Source of the DNA: DASTQL01 sp035761805
Lineage (GTDB): Bacteria > Actinomycetota > Actinomycetes > Jiangellales > Jiangellaceae
Direction of reading: 5' to 3'
DNA: 64,000 bases
Assembly (NCBI GenBank): GCA_035761805.1
Contig: DASTQL010000087.1
Location: 1-64,000, forward strand
Positions within the stretch are counted from its first letter, which is position 1; each line of letters begins with the position of its first letter. Position numbers and translations under genes: made by a program. The notes below the pieces were generated by a model that saw nothing but the letters and a program-made list of their open reading frames with translations, was not told where the DNA came from and ran no database searches. Shown in pieces: positions 6,966 through 14,105 of the stretch.

Positions 6966-8441
6966 GTGCCGTCGCTCAACGACGTCGTCCGCCAGCGCTC
7001 CGACCTCGACGAGGCCGACCTGGACTGGCTGCACGCCCTCGTGGCCGACTGGCAGCTGCTCTCCGACCTCTCCTTCGCCGATCTGGTGCTGTGGGTGCCC
7101 GACCGCGACCGACGGGGTTTCTGGGCGGCCGCCCAGATGCGCCCCACGACCGGGCCCACCGCCTATGTGGAGGACCTCGTGGGCACACTGCTCCCGCGCG
7201 GGCGCCGGCCGCTCGTCGACTCCGCGTACGACGAAGGGCGGATCCGCCGCGACGGCGACCCGGAGTGGTGGGACGACGTGCCCGTCCGGGTCGAGGCGAT
7301 CCCCGTACGGAGGGAGGAGGCCGTCCTGGCCGTCGTGGCGCGAAACACCAACCTGGTGTCCGCGCGGACACCCAGCCGGCTCGAGCTGGCCTACCTCGAC
7401 TGTGCCGCGGTGCTGGCCACGCTGCTGGCCGAGGGCCGGTTCCCCCGGCCCGGGACGACGCTCGGCGGTCGGCGGGGCGCTCCTCGGGTGGGCGACGGGC
7501 TGATCCGGCTGGACGCCGAGGGCGTGGTGGAGTACGCGAGCCCCAACGCCTTCTCCGCTTACCGGCGCCTCGGTCTGCCGGCCGACCTGGTCGGCGAGCG
7601 CCTGGGCGCGGTGACGGCGGCGCTCGCCCCCCGCACGGAAGCCGTCGACGAGGCTCTCGAGGTCGTCGTGGGCGGCCGCGGGGACCGCAGCGCCGAGGTC
7701 GAGGCCAACGGCACCGTGCTGGCCCTGCGGGCCATCCCGCTGGACCCCGGGGGCGTCCACAGCGGGGCGCTCGTCCTCTGCCGCGACGTCACCGAGGTGC
7801 GGCGGCGCGAGCGCGAGCTGCTCACCAAGGAGGCGACGATCCGGGAGATCCACCACCGGGTCAAGAACAACCTGCAGACCGTCGCCGCGCTGCTGCGGAT
7901 GCAGGCCCGCCGGGTCGATGTCGCCGAGGCCAGGGCTGCGCTGGAAGAGGCGGTGCACCGGGTCGGCACCATCGCCGTCGTCCACGAGACGCTGTCGCAG
8001 ACCTCGGAGGACGAGGTGGAGTTCGACGCCGTCGCGGACCGGCTGCTCGCGATGGTCGCCGAGGTGTCCGCGGCGACGCCCAGGGTCACGGCCCGGCGCG
8101 AGGGGAGCTTCGGGGTGCTGGACGCCGGGCGGGCCACGCCGCTGGCGATGGCCCTGACCGAGGTGCTGCAGAACGCCGTCGAGCACGGTTTCGGCGACCA
8201 CGCCAGGGGCGAGCTCGCCCTGCGGGTCGAGCGAGAGGCGGAGCACCTCGTCGTCACGGTCGAGGACGACGGAGCGGGGTTGCCGGCCGGCTTCGACCCG
8301 GCCGGCTCGCCGCGGTTGGGTCTGCAGATCGTCCGCACGCTGGTCCTCGGCGAGCTCGGCGGGCGCCTGGACGTGGGACCGCGACCGGGGGGCGGCACGA
8401 AGGTGGTGCTCGACCTCCGGGTACCGGTGGCCGGGGAGTGA
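6966..8441 (+). CDS. pdtaS: PdtaS-type sensor histidine kinase
   Basis: The 491-aa product matches the mycobacterial PdtaS layout in length and order. An N-terminal GAF-like sensor (residues 15-155, with WLHALVADWQLLSDLSFADLVLW) is followed by a PAS domain (175-275), an HisKA_2 phosphoacceptor segment REIHHRVKNNLQT with His near 297, and an HATPase_c domain (TEVLQNAVEHGF, DDGAGLP, LGLQIV). In mycobacteria the kinase is cytosolic and signals to the RNA-binding antiterminator PdtaR; no pdtaR lies here. There are no membrane segments. TACGCT sits 6 nt before GTG, so the mRNA is likely leaderless. It is convergent with whiB1, as in M. tuberculosis. Confidence 0.92.
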   Translation: MPSLNDVVRQRSDLDEADLDWLHALVADWQLLSDLSFADLVLWVPDRDRRGFWAAAQMRPTTGPTAYVEDLVGTLLPRGRRPLVDSAYDEGRIRRDGDPEWWDDVPVRVEAIPVRREEAVLAVVARNTNLVSARTPSRLELAYLDCAAVLATLLAEGRFPRPGTTLGGRRGAPRVGDGLIRLDAEGVVEYASPNAFSAYRRLGLPADLVGERLGAVTAALAPRTEAVDEALEVVVGGRGDRSAEVEANGTVLALRAIPLDPGGVHSGALVLCRDVTEVRRRERELLTKEATIREIHHRVKNNLQTVAALLRMQARRVDVAEARAALEEAVHRVGTIAVVHETLSQTSEDEVEFDAVADRLLAMVAEVSAATPRVTARREGSFGVLDAGRATPLAMALTEVLQNAVEHGFGDHARGELALRVEREAEHLVVTVEDDGAGLPAGFDPAGSPRLGLQIVRTLVLGELGGRLDVGPRPGGGTKVVLDLRVPVAGE

Positions 8442-8446
8442 CAAGC

Positions 8447-8482
8447 GGGACGCCCCGCCGGCCGCTGCCGGCGGGGCGTCCC
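8447..8482. terminator. Bidirectional terminator between pdtaS and whiB1
   Basis: A perfect 15-bp stem (GGGACGCCCCGCCGG with CCGGCGGGGCGTCCC) surrounds a 6-nt loop. It sits in the 52 bp between the convergent stops of pdtaS and whiB1, so it can end transcription from both sides. Confidence 0.85.
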
Positions 8483-8493
8483 GTGGTCGGCGA

Positions 8494-8745
8494 TCAGAAG
8501 GCGCGGGCGCGGGCGCGGGCCTTGCGGCGCTTCAGGGCGCGGCGCTCGTCCTCGGACAGTCCGCCCCAGACCCCCGCGTCCTGGCCACTCTCGAGGGCCC
8601 AGGCCAGACAGGTCTCGCGGACGTCGCAGCGGCGGCACACCGCCTTGGCCTCCTCGATCTGGAGGAGGGCCGGACCGGTGTTACCGATCGGGAAGAACAG
8701 TTCGGGGTCCTCGTCACGGCAGGCGGCACGGTGGCGCCAGTCCAT
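8494..8745 (-). CDS. whiB1: WhiB1-type iron-sulfur transcriptional regulator
   Basis: An 83-aa WhiB protein, near-identical in layout to mycobacterial WhiB1. It has the four Fe-S ligands Cys9, Cys37, Cys40 and Cys46 (CRRCDVRETC), the turn GVWGG at 58-62, and a basic AT-hook-like tail (ALKRRKARARARAF). It binds a [4Fe-4S] cluster that reacts with nitric oxide, and WhiB1 contacts the primary sigma factor to control transcription. The ATG has an AGGAG upstream and the gene has a long untranslated leader. A GTGA-N6-TCAC palindrome lies upstream. Convergent neighbour pdtaS is a conserved association. Confidence 0.95.
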   Translation of the reverse strand: MDWRHRAACRDEDPELFFPIGNTGPALLQIEEAKAVCRRCDVRETCLAWALESGQDAGVWGGLSEDERRALKRRKARARARAF

Positions 8746-8811
8746 GAGTCACAGCTCCTCTGTACGGTCACGCCCCACCGTCAGGTGACGCGCGACGTGC
8801 GTGCACGGGCT

Positions 8812-8831
8812 CTCGTGAACTTCTTCACGAG
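8812..8831. promoter_or_regulatory. CRP/Cmr-like palindrome upstream of whiB1
   Basis: CTCGTGAA-N4-TTCACGAG is a perfect 8-bp inverted repeat. Its core, CGTGA-N6-TCACG, differs from the CRP consensus TGTGA-N6-TCACA by one base per half. It is 67-86 bp upstream of the whiB1 start. In M. tuberculosis, whiB1 is controlled by the cAMP receptor protein, so a CRP-family regulator is a reasonable candidate binder. A possible -10 (TAGCGT, complement at 8843-8848) would place it just after the transcription start. Confidence 0.5.
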
Positions 8832-9041
8832 TCGGTTCCTCGACGCTACCTCGACGGCGGTGTCCAGGGCACTCGGAACACACTTGCGACCGCACAGGCA
8901 GGGTCGGTCCCAGCCGTGCGGCCCCAGTAGAGGGTGACAAATCCTCGCCGCGAGGACAAGACCTTTGTGGCGGCCATCTCATCGGATGACCCTCCCGGGC
9001 GGCTCGCGGTGGCCTGGGGCGCCCCTGCGTACGCTGGCCGC

Positions 9042-9431
9042 GTGCCCGACCCGACCGGCGAGCTCGCCACCTGGCCCCGTGTGCTGGCCGGCACCGTCGT
9101 CAGCCTGGAAGCCGCTGCGCTGCTGGGTTTCTCCGCGTGGGAGCTCTACCGGTCGACGGTCGAGACGCCCAGCAACGAGGCGGTGGCGCAGGGTTCGACC
9201 GTCTACTTCGCCGTGGTCGGGGTGCTGGTCGCGCTCGTGGCCGTTGCGGTCTGGCGGACCCGCGGCTGGAGCCACGGCGCCGCGGTGTTCCTGCAGCTGC
9301 TGGCTCTGCCCGTGGCCTGGACGATGGCGACTGCGGGCTTCTGGCCGGGTGCGGTGCTCCTCGGGGGCTCGGCCCTGGCGGCCCTGGTGGCGCTGGTGTC
9401 GCCGACCGGCCGGGCCGTCTACGGGCGGTGA
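9042..9431 (+). CDS. Small four-helix integral membrane protein
   Basis: A 129-aa membrane protein with four hydrophobic helices: LAGTVVSLEAAALLGFSAW, TVYFAVVGVLVALVAVAVW, AAVFLQLLALPVAWTMATAG and GAVLLGGSALAALVALVS. A similar small membrane protein lies near whiB1 in mycobacteria (the Rv3217c region), so the neighbourhood is conserved, but function is unknown. GTG at 9042 is preferred over an upstream ATG at 8934 because TACGCT lies 6 nt before it (leaderless arrangement) and the extra N-terminus would be non-conserved. Its stop is 7 bp from the convergent sigF stop. Confidence 0.7.
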   Translation: MPDPTGELATWPRVLAGTVVSLEAAALLGFSAWELYRSTVETPSNEAVAQGSTVYFAVVGVLVALVAVAVWRTRGWSHGAAVFLQLLALPVAWTMATAGFWPGAVLLGGSALAALVALVSPTGRAVYGR

Positions 9432-9438
9432 CGGCGGG

Positions 9439-10251
9439 TCACTCCTCGACGAGGAGCCCCTCCCGCAGCTGTGCGAGCGTCCGGGCCAGCAGGCGCGACA
9501 CGTGCATCTGCGAGATGCCGACCCGCTCGGCGATCTGCGACTGGGTCATCCCCTTGAAGAACCGGAGCAGCAGGATGGTCCGCTCGCGCTCGGGCAGCTG
9601 GGCCAGCAGCGGCTTGAGCGACTCGCGGTACTCCACCCCCTGCAAGGCTTCGTCCTCGGTGCCCAGCGAGTCGATGACCGCAGGTCCGTCGCTCTCGCCG
9701 AGCTCCGGAGCGTCGAGCGAGAGGGTGCTGTAGGCGTTGGCCGACTCCAGGCCCTCCAGGACGTCCTCCTCGCCGACGCCCAGGTGGCCGGCGAGCTCGG
9801 CCACCGTGGGGGAGCGGCCGTGCTGCTGGGTGAGCTCGGCGGTGGCGGTGCTGATCGACAGGCGCAGCTCCTGCAGCCGCCGGGGGACGCGGACGGCCCA
9901 CCCCTTGTCGCGGAAATGGCGCTTGATCTCGCCGACGATGGTCGGGGTCGCGTAGGTGGAGAACTCCACGCCCCTGTCGGGGTCGTAGCGGTCGACCGCC
10001 TTGATCAGCCCGATCGTCGCCACCTGCACGAGGTCGTCGTGCGGCTCCCCGCGGTTGCGGAACCGGCGGGCCAGGTGCTCCACGAGCGGGAGGTGCAGCG
10101 TGACGAGACGGTCGCGGACGACCTGCCGGCGCGGGTCGCCCGACCGCAGACCGGAGAGCTCGAGCAGCAGGTCCCGGCTCTCCTCGCGGTCGACGCCGAC
10201 ACCCGGCCCGGTGCGGCTCCGGCCGACGTCGTTCTGGCCGACGGTGGTCAC
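9439..10251 (-). CDS. sigF: SigB/SigF-type stress sigma factor
   Basis: A 270-aa group 3 sigma factor. Region 2 holds DDLVQVATIGLIKAVDRYDP and FSTYATPTIVGEIKRHFRDKG; region 3 contains the ELTQQHGRSPTVAELAGHLG segment; region 4 is LPERERTILLLRFFKGMTQSQIAERVG followed by the recognition helix ISQMHVSRLLARTL. The VRVPRRLQEL after region 2 is characteristic of the SigB/SigF/SigG branch. The GTG start overlaps the rsbW stop by 4 bp (GTGA), coupling synthesis of sigma and anti-sigma. It probably directs the general-stress regulon and is held inactive by RsbW. Which SigF paralogue this is cannot be settled. Confidence 0.88.
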   Translation of the reverse strand: MTTVGQNDVGRSRTGPGVGVDREESRDLLLELSGLRSGDPRRQVVRDRLVTLHLPLVEHLARRFRNRGEPHDDLVQVATIGLIKAVDRYDPDRGVEFSTYATPTIVGEIKRHFRDKGWAVRVPRRLQELRLSISTATAELTQQHGRSPTVAELAGHLGVGEEDVLEGLESANAYSTLSLDAPELGESDGPAVIDSLGTEDEALQGVEYRESLKPLLAQLPERERTILLLRFFKGMTQSQIAERVGISQMHVSRLLARTLAQLREGLLVEE

Positions 10252-10670
10252 GCGCCGACCACCGCCCCACGCTGCTTGCGCAGCGTGATCCGCACCCGTC
10301 CGTCGCCGTCGGTACGGGCGTCGACCTCGCCGGCGAGCGCGCTGAGCACTGTCCACGCGAAGCTGTCGCGCCGTGGGGGCTCCGCATCGGTGGTCCGGGC
10401 GCTGACCTCGACCGCGAGCGTGTCGGCCTCGATGGTGAACACGCAGGTCAGCTCGCCGTCCGCGGCGATCCGGGGGAGCAGCAGGGCACACGCCTCGTCC
10501 ACGGCGATCCGCAGGTCCTCGATCTCGTCCAGGGTGAAGTCCAACCGGGCGGCGAGCCCGGCCGCGGCGGTCCGCAGGACGGCCAGGTAGGCGCTGTCGG
10601 GCGGGAGCCGGAGCTCGACCCGCTCGGCCTGGTGCGTCCCGCGGTCGCCCTCACCGGTCTGCTCGGTCAC
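10248..10670 (-). CDS. rsbW: RsbW-type anti-sigma factor (serine kinase fold)
   Basis: A 140-aa GHKL ATPase-fold protein of the RsbW/SpoIIAB type: ELRLPPDSAYLAVLRTAAAGLAA, then FTLDEIEDLRIAVDEACALLL, the N-box region of these anti-sigma kinases, and a degenerate C-terminal part. It binds and inhibits the SigF encoded just downstream and would be countered by STAS-domain antagonists such as the one at 59.4 kb. GTG at 10668-10670 is chosen because GGAGGGGGA lies about 6 nt upstream; an ATG 21 bp further upstream is possible. It overlaps the preceding GNAT gene by 20 bp. Confidence 0.87.
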   Translation of the reverse strand: MTEQTGEGDRGTHQAERVELRLPPDSAYLAVLRTAAAGLAARLDFTLDEIEDLRIAVDEACALLLPRIAADGELTCVFTIEADTLAVEVSARTTDAEPPRRDSFAWTVLSALAGEVDARTDGDGRVRITLRKQRGAVVGA

Positions 10671-11205
10671 TGTCCGTCCCCCTCCGTCCATCGTGGCCCC
10701 GAGCGCCGGCGACGCTACTCGGGGGCGGCGGGCCACCGGCCGCCAGGGCCGCCAGCGCCGCGCCCTCGAGGCGCTGGACCGTCCAGTCGTCCATGCCGCG
10801 AGCCCCGAGGCCCCGGTAGAAGCCGAGCGCCGGGACGTTCCAGTCGAGCACCCACCACTCCATGCGACCGTACCCGCGCTCGGCGCACAGCCGCGCCAGC
10901 GCTGCGACCAGGGCCCTGCCGTGACCCGCCCCACGCCGCTCGGGGAGCACGAAGAGGTCCTCGAGCCACAGCCCGTGCCTGCCCAGCCAGGTGGAGAAGG
11001 TGACGTACCACAGGGCCATGCCGACCACTCGGCCGTCGGTGTCCTCCGCCACGTGGCAGTGCACCAGCGGGGTCCCACCGAAGAGTGCCGCGGCGAAGTC
11101 CGCCACGGTCGCGACGACCGCGTCCGGCTCCCGCTCGTAGACCGCCAGCTCGTGCACGAGGTGCAGGATCGCCTCCAGGTCGTCGGGGCGCGCGGGCCGG
11201 ATCAC
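10651..11205 (-). CDS. GNAT acetyltransferase resembling diamine/spermidine N-acetyltransferase
   Basis: A 184-aa GNAT protein with strong similarity to the spermidine/spermine and thialysine acetyltransferase (SSAT) group: IRPARPDDLEAILHLVHELA, FGGTPLVHCHVAE, WLEDLFVLPERRGAGHGRALV as acetyl-CoA loop, then WNVPALGFYRGLGARG. It probably acetylates a polyamine or thialysine-like amine. TACGGT lies 6 nt before the GTG, so the transcript starts at the start codon. Its last 20 bp overlap rsbW, making it the first gene of a GNAT-rsbW-sigF operon. The C-terminal about 25 residues are Pro/Ser-rich and probably unstructured. Confidence 0.82.
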   Translation of the reverse strand: MIRPARPDDLEAILHLVHELAVYEREPDAVVATVADFAAALFGGTPLVHCHVAEDTDGRVVGMALWYVTFSTWLGRHGLWLEDLFVLPERRGAGHGRALVAALARLCAERGYGRMEWWVLDWNVPALGFYRGLGARGMDDWTVQRLEGAALAALAAGGPPPPSSVAGARGHDGRRGTDSDRADR

Positions 11206-11236
11206 CGCCCCACCGTAGCGACGCCCGGGCGACACA

Positions 11237-11274
11237 AGGCCCCCGGTCTGACCGGTGCGGTCACCCGGGGGCCT
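11237..11274 (-). terminator. Terminator of the amino acid permease
   Basis: AGGCCCCCGG pairs perfectly with CCGGGGGCCT, and the loop itself contains GACCG-GTG-CGGTC. On the minus strand the stem is followed by TTGTGT, a weak T-rich tract. It lies 132 bp downstream of the permease stop and before the GNAT promoter. Confidence 0.75.
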
Positions 11275-11406
11275 GGCCCGCCAGTCCGTGCTCGGCGCGG
11301 GGACGGGACCGTCGGGCAGTGTGCACCGTCCGGGACCGGCTCAAACCTCCGGCCCCCAGGCGGTGGGACCACTGCCCACCCCCCGAGGGGCCGAAAGGCG
11401 TCGAGA

Positions 11407-12897
11407 TCAGCCGGTGCGGACGGGCTCGCCGGTCGCCAACCGGCTGTGCCGCGAGCCGTAGAACGCGTAGACGAGCACCCCGACCAGCATCCAGACGAGG
11501 AAGCGCATCCAGGTGAGGCCGGTGAGGTTGAGCATGAGGTAGAGGCACGCCAGCACCGACAGGACCGGCACCAGCGGGACCAGCGGGACGCGGAAGGACC
11601 GCGGCAGGTCGGGGTCGGTCCGCCGGAGCACGATCACCGCGATGCTCACGAGGATGAAGGCGAAAAGGGTGCCGACGTTGACGAGCTCCGCCAGCGCCCC
11701 GATGCCGGTGAACGTCGCGATGACCGCCACGGCCACGCCGACCAGGGTCGTGATGACGTACGGGGTCCGGTACCGCGGGTGCACCCGGGCCAGCCCCTGG
11801 GGCAGCAGCCCGTCGCGGGCCATGGCGAAGAGGACTCTGGTCTGGCCGAGCAGCAGGATCATCACCACGACGACCAGGCCGACGATCGCCCCCAGCGCGA
11901 TGATGTCGGCGTAGGCGTCCTGCCCCACGGCGGTGAAGGCGGTGGACAGCGGCGCGGCGTCCTCCGGGTCGATCTCGGTGTAGGACTGCATGCCCGTGAT
12001 CACCAGCGCCACGCCCGCGTACAGCAGCGTGCAGACGACCAGGGCGCCCATGATCCCGAGCGGCAGGTCGCGCTGCGGCCGGCGGACCTCCTCGGCGGTC
12101 GTGGCGACGACGTCGAAGCCGATGAACGCGAAGAAGACGATGGCGGCTGCCGTGACGACACCCGCCCAGCCGTACACCGCCGGCTCGAGCCCGAAGATCG
12201 ACTGGATCAGCGGGGTGTGGAGGAAGCCCTCGTCCGACCCGGCAGCGGGCTCCTGCGGCGGGACGAAGGGCGTGTAGTTGACCGCCTTGACGTAGAAGGC
12301 GCCGGCCACGATGACGAAGAGGACGATGCCGACCTTGATGGCCACGACGACCTGGTTGACCCGGCTGGACAGCTTGATGCCGACGATCAGCACCCCCGTG
12401 AGGACGAGGACGAGGAGCCCGGCCGGCAGGTTCACGACACCCGTCTCGACGCTGGCGATGCTGGCCGGCAGCTCCAGCGGCGTGCCCTCGAGGAAGTCCG
12501 CCAGGTAGGCGGACCACCCGGCGGCGACGGCGGCCGCGCCGACCGTGAACTCCAGGACCAGGTCCCAGCCGATCACCCATGCCACGACCTCGCCCACCGA
12601 CGCGTACGTGAAGGTGTACGCGCTCCCGGCGACAGGGATGGACGACGCCAGCTCGGCGTAGCACAACGCCGCCAGGCCGCAGGTCACGGCAGCGATGAGG
12701 AAGGAGACGGACACTGCCGGGCCCGCGTTCGTCGCCGCGGCCCGGCCGGTGAGGATGAAGATCCCGGCCCCGATGGTCACGCCGACGCCGAAGACCGTCA
12801 GGTCGAGGGCGCCGAGATCTTTCTTGAGGCGGTGCTCGGGGTGCTCGGTGTCGGCGATCGACTGGTGGACCGGTTTGGTCCTCAACATCGCAACCAT
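11407..12897 (-). CDS. APC family amino acid permease (cationic amino acid transporter type)
   Basis: A 496-aa transporter of the amino acid-polyamine-organocation superfamily with about 12-14 membrane helices. Helix 1 carries the broken substrate-binding motif GVGVTIGAGIFILTG; helix 6 has FFAFIGFDVVATTAEEVRRPQRDLP, the motif of the CAT/YfnA branch. Substrate is likely a cationic or small neutral amino acid taken up by proton symport; sequence alone cannot say. The ATG has GGGAGG 6 nt upstream. It stands alone between two terminators, so it is probably monocistronic. Confidence 0.9.
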   Translation of the reverse strand: MVAMLRTKPVHQSIADTEHPEHRLKKDLGALDLTVFGVGVTIGAGIFILTGRAAATNAGPAVSVSFLIAAVTCGLAALCYAELASSIPVAGSAYTFTYASVGEVVAWVIGWDLVLEFTVGAAAVAAGWSAYLADFLEGTPLELPASIASVETGVVNLPAGLLVLVLTGVLIVGIKLSSRVNQVVVAIKVGIVLFVIVAGAFYVKAVNYTPFVPPQEPAAGSDEGFLHTPLIQSIFGLEPAVYGWAGVVTAAAIVFFAFIGFDVVATTAEEVRRPQRDLPLGIMGALVVCTLLYAGVALVITGMQSYTEIDPEDAAPLSTAFTAVGQDAYADIIALGAIVGLVVVVMILLLGQTRVLFAMARDGLLPQGLARVHPRYRTPYVITTLVGVAVAVIATFTGIGALAELVNVGTLFAFILVSIAVIVLRRTDPDLPRSFRVPLVPLVPVLSVLACLYLMLNLTGLTWMRFLVWMLVGVLVYAFYGSRHSRLATGEPVRTG

Positions 12898-13120
12898 GCT
12901 GCCCTCCCCGCGTCGGATGCGTCGATCGTGCCCTTTGCTCCGGGCCGCGTCACCCCACTGACGGCATCCATCTCACGGCGGGAGGCGACGGGATCGGCTG
13001 GCCCCCCCGCCGGCCACGACGGACTCCGCGGCGGTCGCCGGACCTCTCGGCCGGTGTCACGACTACCGCCGCGTACGCCGTGCGGCGGGGAGGCGCCTTC
13101 CCCACACTCGTGATGCAGGT

Positions 13121-13172
13121 CACGGCCGCCGACCCGGCCGCTCCACCCCCTCGCGGCGAGGGGGCGGCCGTG
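13121..13172 (-). terminator. Compound hairpin terminator of sodN
   Basis: An outer 10-bp stem CACGGCCGCC/GGCGGCCGTG (13121-13130, 13163-13172) encloses an inner stem CCCCTCG-CGG-CGAGGGG. It lies 22 bp past the sodN stop on the minus strand. The remaining sequence up to the permease start at 12897 (about 220 bp) shows no gene and presumably holds the permease promoter. Confidence 0.7.
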
Positions 13173-13194
13173 GGCCTGCCCAGTGGCGAGGGCC

Positions 13195-13590
13195 TCAGGC
13201 GGCCTGCTTGGTCTCCCAGAAGATCTCGGCGATCTCGTCGATCTTGGCCAGCAGCTCGTCGGCCTTGGCGACGTCGGTGCTGCCCTTGACGCCGCTGGCA
13301 CCGGCGAGCTTCGTCGTCTCGTTGAACAGCTCGTGCAGCTGGGGGTACTTCTCGAAGTGCGGGGGCTTGAAGTAGTCGGTCCACAGCACCCACAGGTGGT
13401 GCTTGACCAGCTCCGCCCGCTCCTCCTTGATCTTGATGGCGCGGGTACGGAAGTCCTGGTCGTCACTGGCGTGGTACTTCTCCAGGATCCCCTTGACCGA
13501 CTGCGCCTCGATGCGCGCCTGGGCGGGGTCGTAGACGCCACAGGGCAGGTCGCAGTGGGCGGACACCTCGATGGTGGCGAGCAGTCGCAT
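13195..13590 (-). CDS. sodN: Nickel-containing superoxide dismutase
   Basis: A 131-aa precursor. The mature N-terminus HCDLPCGVYDP is the nickel hook that supplies His1, Cys2 and Cys6 as ligands, and the rest (KHHLWVLWTDYFKPPHFEKYP, EIFWETKQ) is the four-helix NiSOD fold. The leader before the hook is only 11 residues (MRLLATIEVSA), ending in Ala as expected for cleavage by SodX. The protein forms hexamers and converts superoxide to oxygen and hydrogen peroxide. The protease gene sodX is divergent, 92 bp away, so both probably share a regulatory region. No clear TTGCAA-type Nur box is visible. Confidence 0.96.
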   Translation of the reverse strand: MRLLATIEVSAHCDLPCGVYDPAQARIEAQSVKGILEKYHASDDQDFRTRAIKIKEERAELVKHHLWVLWTDYFKPPHFEKYPQLHELFNETTKLAGASGVKGSTDVAKADELLAKIDEIAEIFWETKQAA

Positions 13591-13682
13591 GGGTGGGCGT
13601 GTCCTCTCCGTACGGATCCGCTGACGGGACGATCCTTTCCCGCGGGACACTACTCCCGAACCTCGCCGGGAGGAGGCCCGCG

Positions 13683-14000
13683 TTGCCCCGCTTCGGGCTG
13701 GCGGTCGTGCGCGGCCGGTCCATGGAGCCGACGCTGCGGGACGGCGACCGCCTGCTCGTCTCGTACGGCCGGGCACCGGCGCCCGGGCGACTGGCGGTGG
13801 TACGGCTCCCCGGGCGGCCGGGCTGGTCGGTCAAGCGCCTGCTGCGCCGTGAGGCCGACGGGTGGTGGGTGGAGCGCGACAACCCGCGTGAGGGCACCGA
13901 TTCCTGGCTGGTGGGCGCGGTCCCCGAGCGGGACGTGCCGGCCGTCGTCCTCGCCCGGCTGTGGCCCCGTCCCGGGCCGCTCGCAGGACCGCCGCGCTAG
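13683..14000 (+). CDS. sodX: Nickel superoxide dismutase maturation protease (S26 signal-peptidase family)
   Basis: A 105-aa S26-type peptidase without a membrane anchor. The catalytic Ser is in VRGRSMEPTLRDGDRLLV (about residue 13) and the Lys in WSVKRLLRRE (about 51). SodX removes the short SodN leader to free the nickel hook. TTG at 13683 is chosen because GGAGGAGG lies 6 nt upstream and the protein then starts just before the protease fold; an ATG at 13593 would add a non-conserved stretch. It is divergent from sodN, the usual arrangement. Confidence 0.88.
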   Translation: MPRFGLAVVRGRSMEPTLRDGDRLLVSYGRAPAPGRLAVVRLPGRPGWSVKRLLRREADGWWVERDNPREGTDSWLVGAVPERDVPAVVLARLWPRPGPLAGPPR

Positions 14001-14105
14001 CATGGGGCGCACGGGTGACCCCCGCCGTCGCGCACCAGAGCCACATCCCGCTCGCTCTCCACCGTGCCGACGCACCCACCAGCCGCTCCGAGCCCGGGGG
14101 TCACC

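Noticed and set aside
13591..13682. Nur (nickel regulator) box between sodN and sodX
   Set aside because: The TTGCAA-N5-TTGCAA pattern is absent; only a TCCCGCGGGA palindrome is present, which is expected by chance at this GC content.
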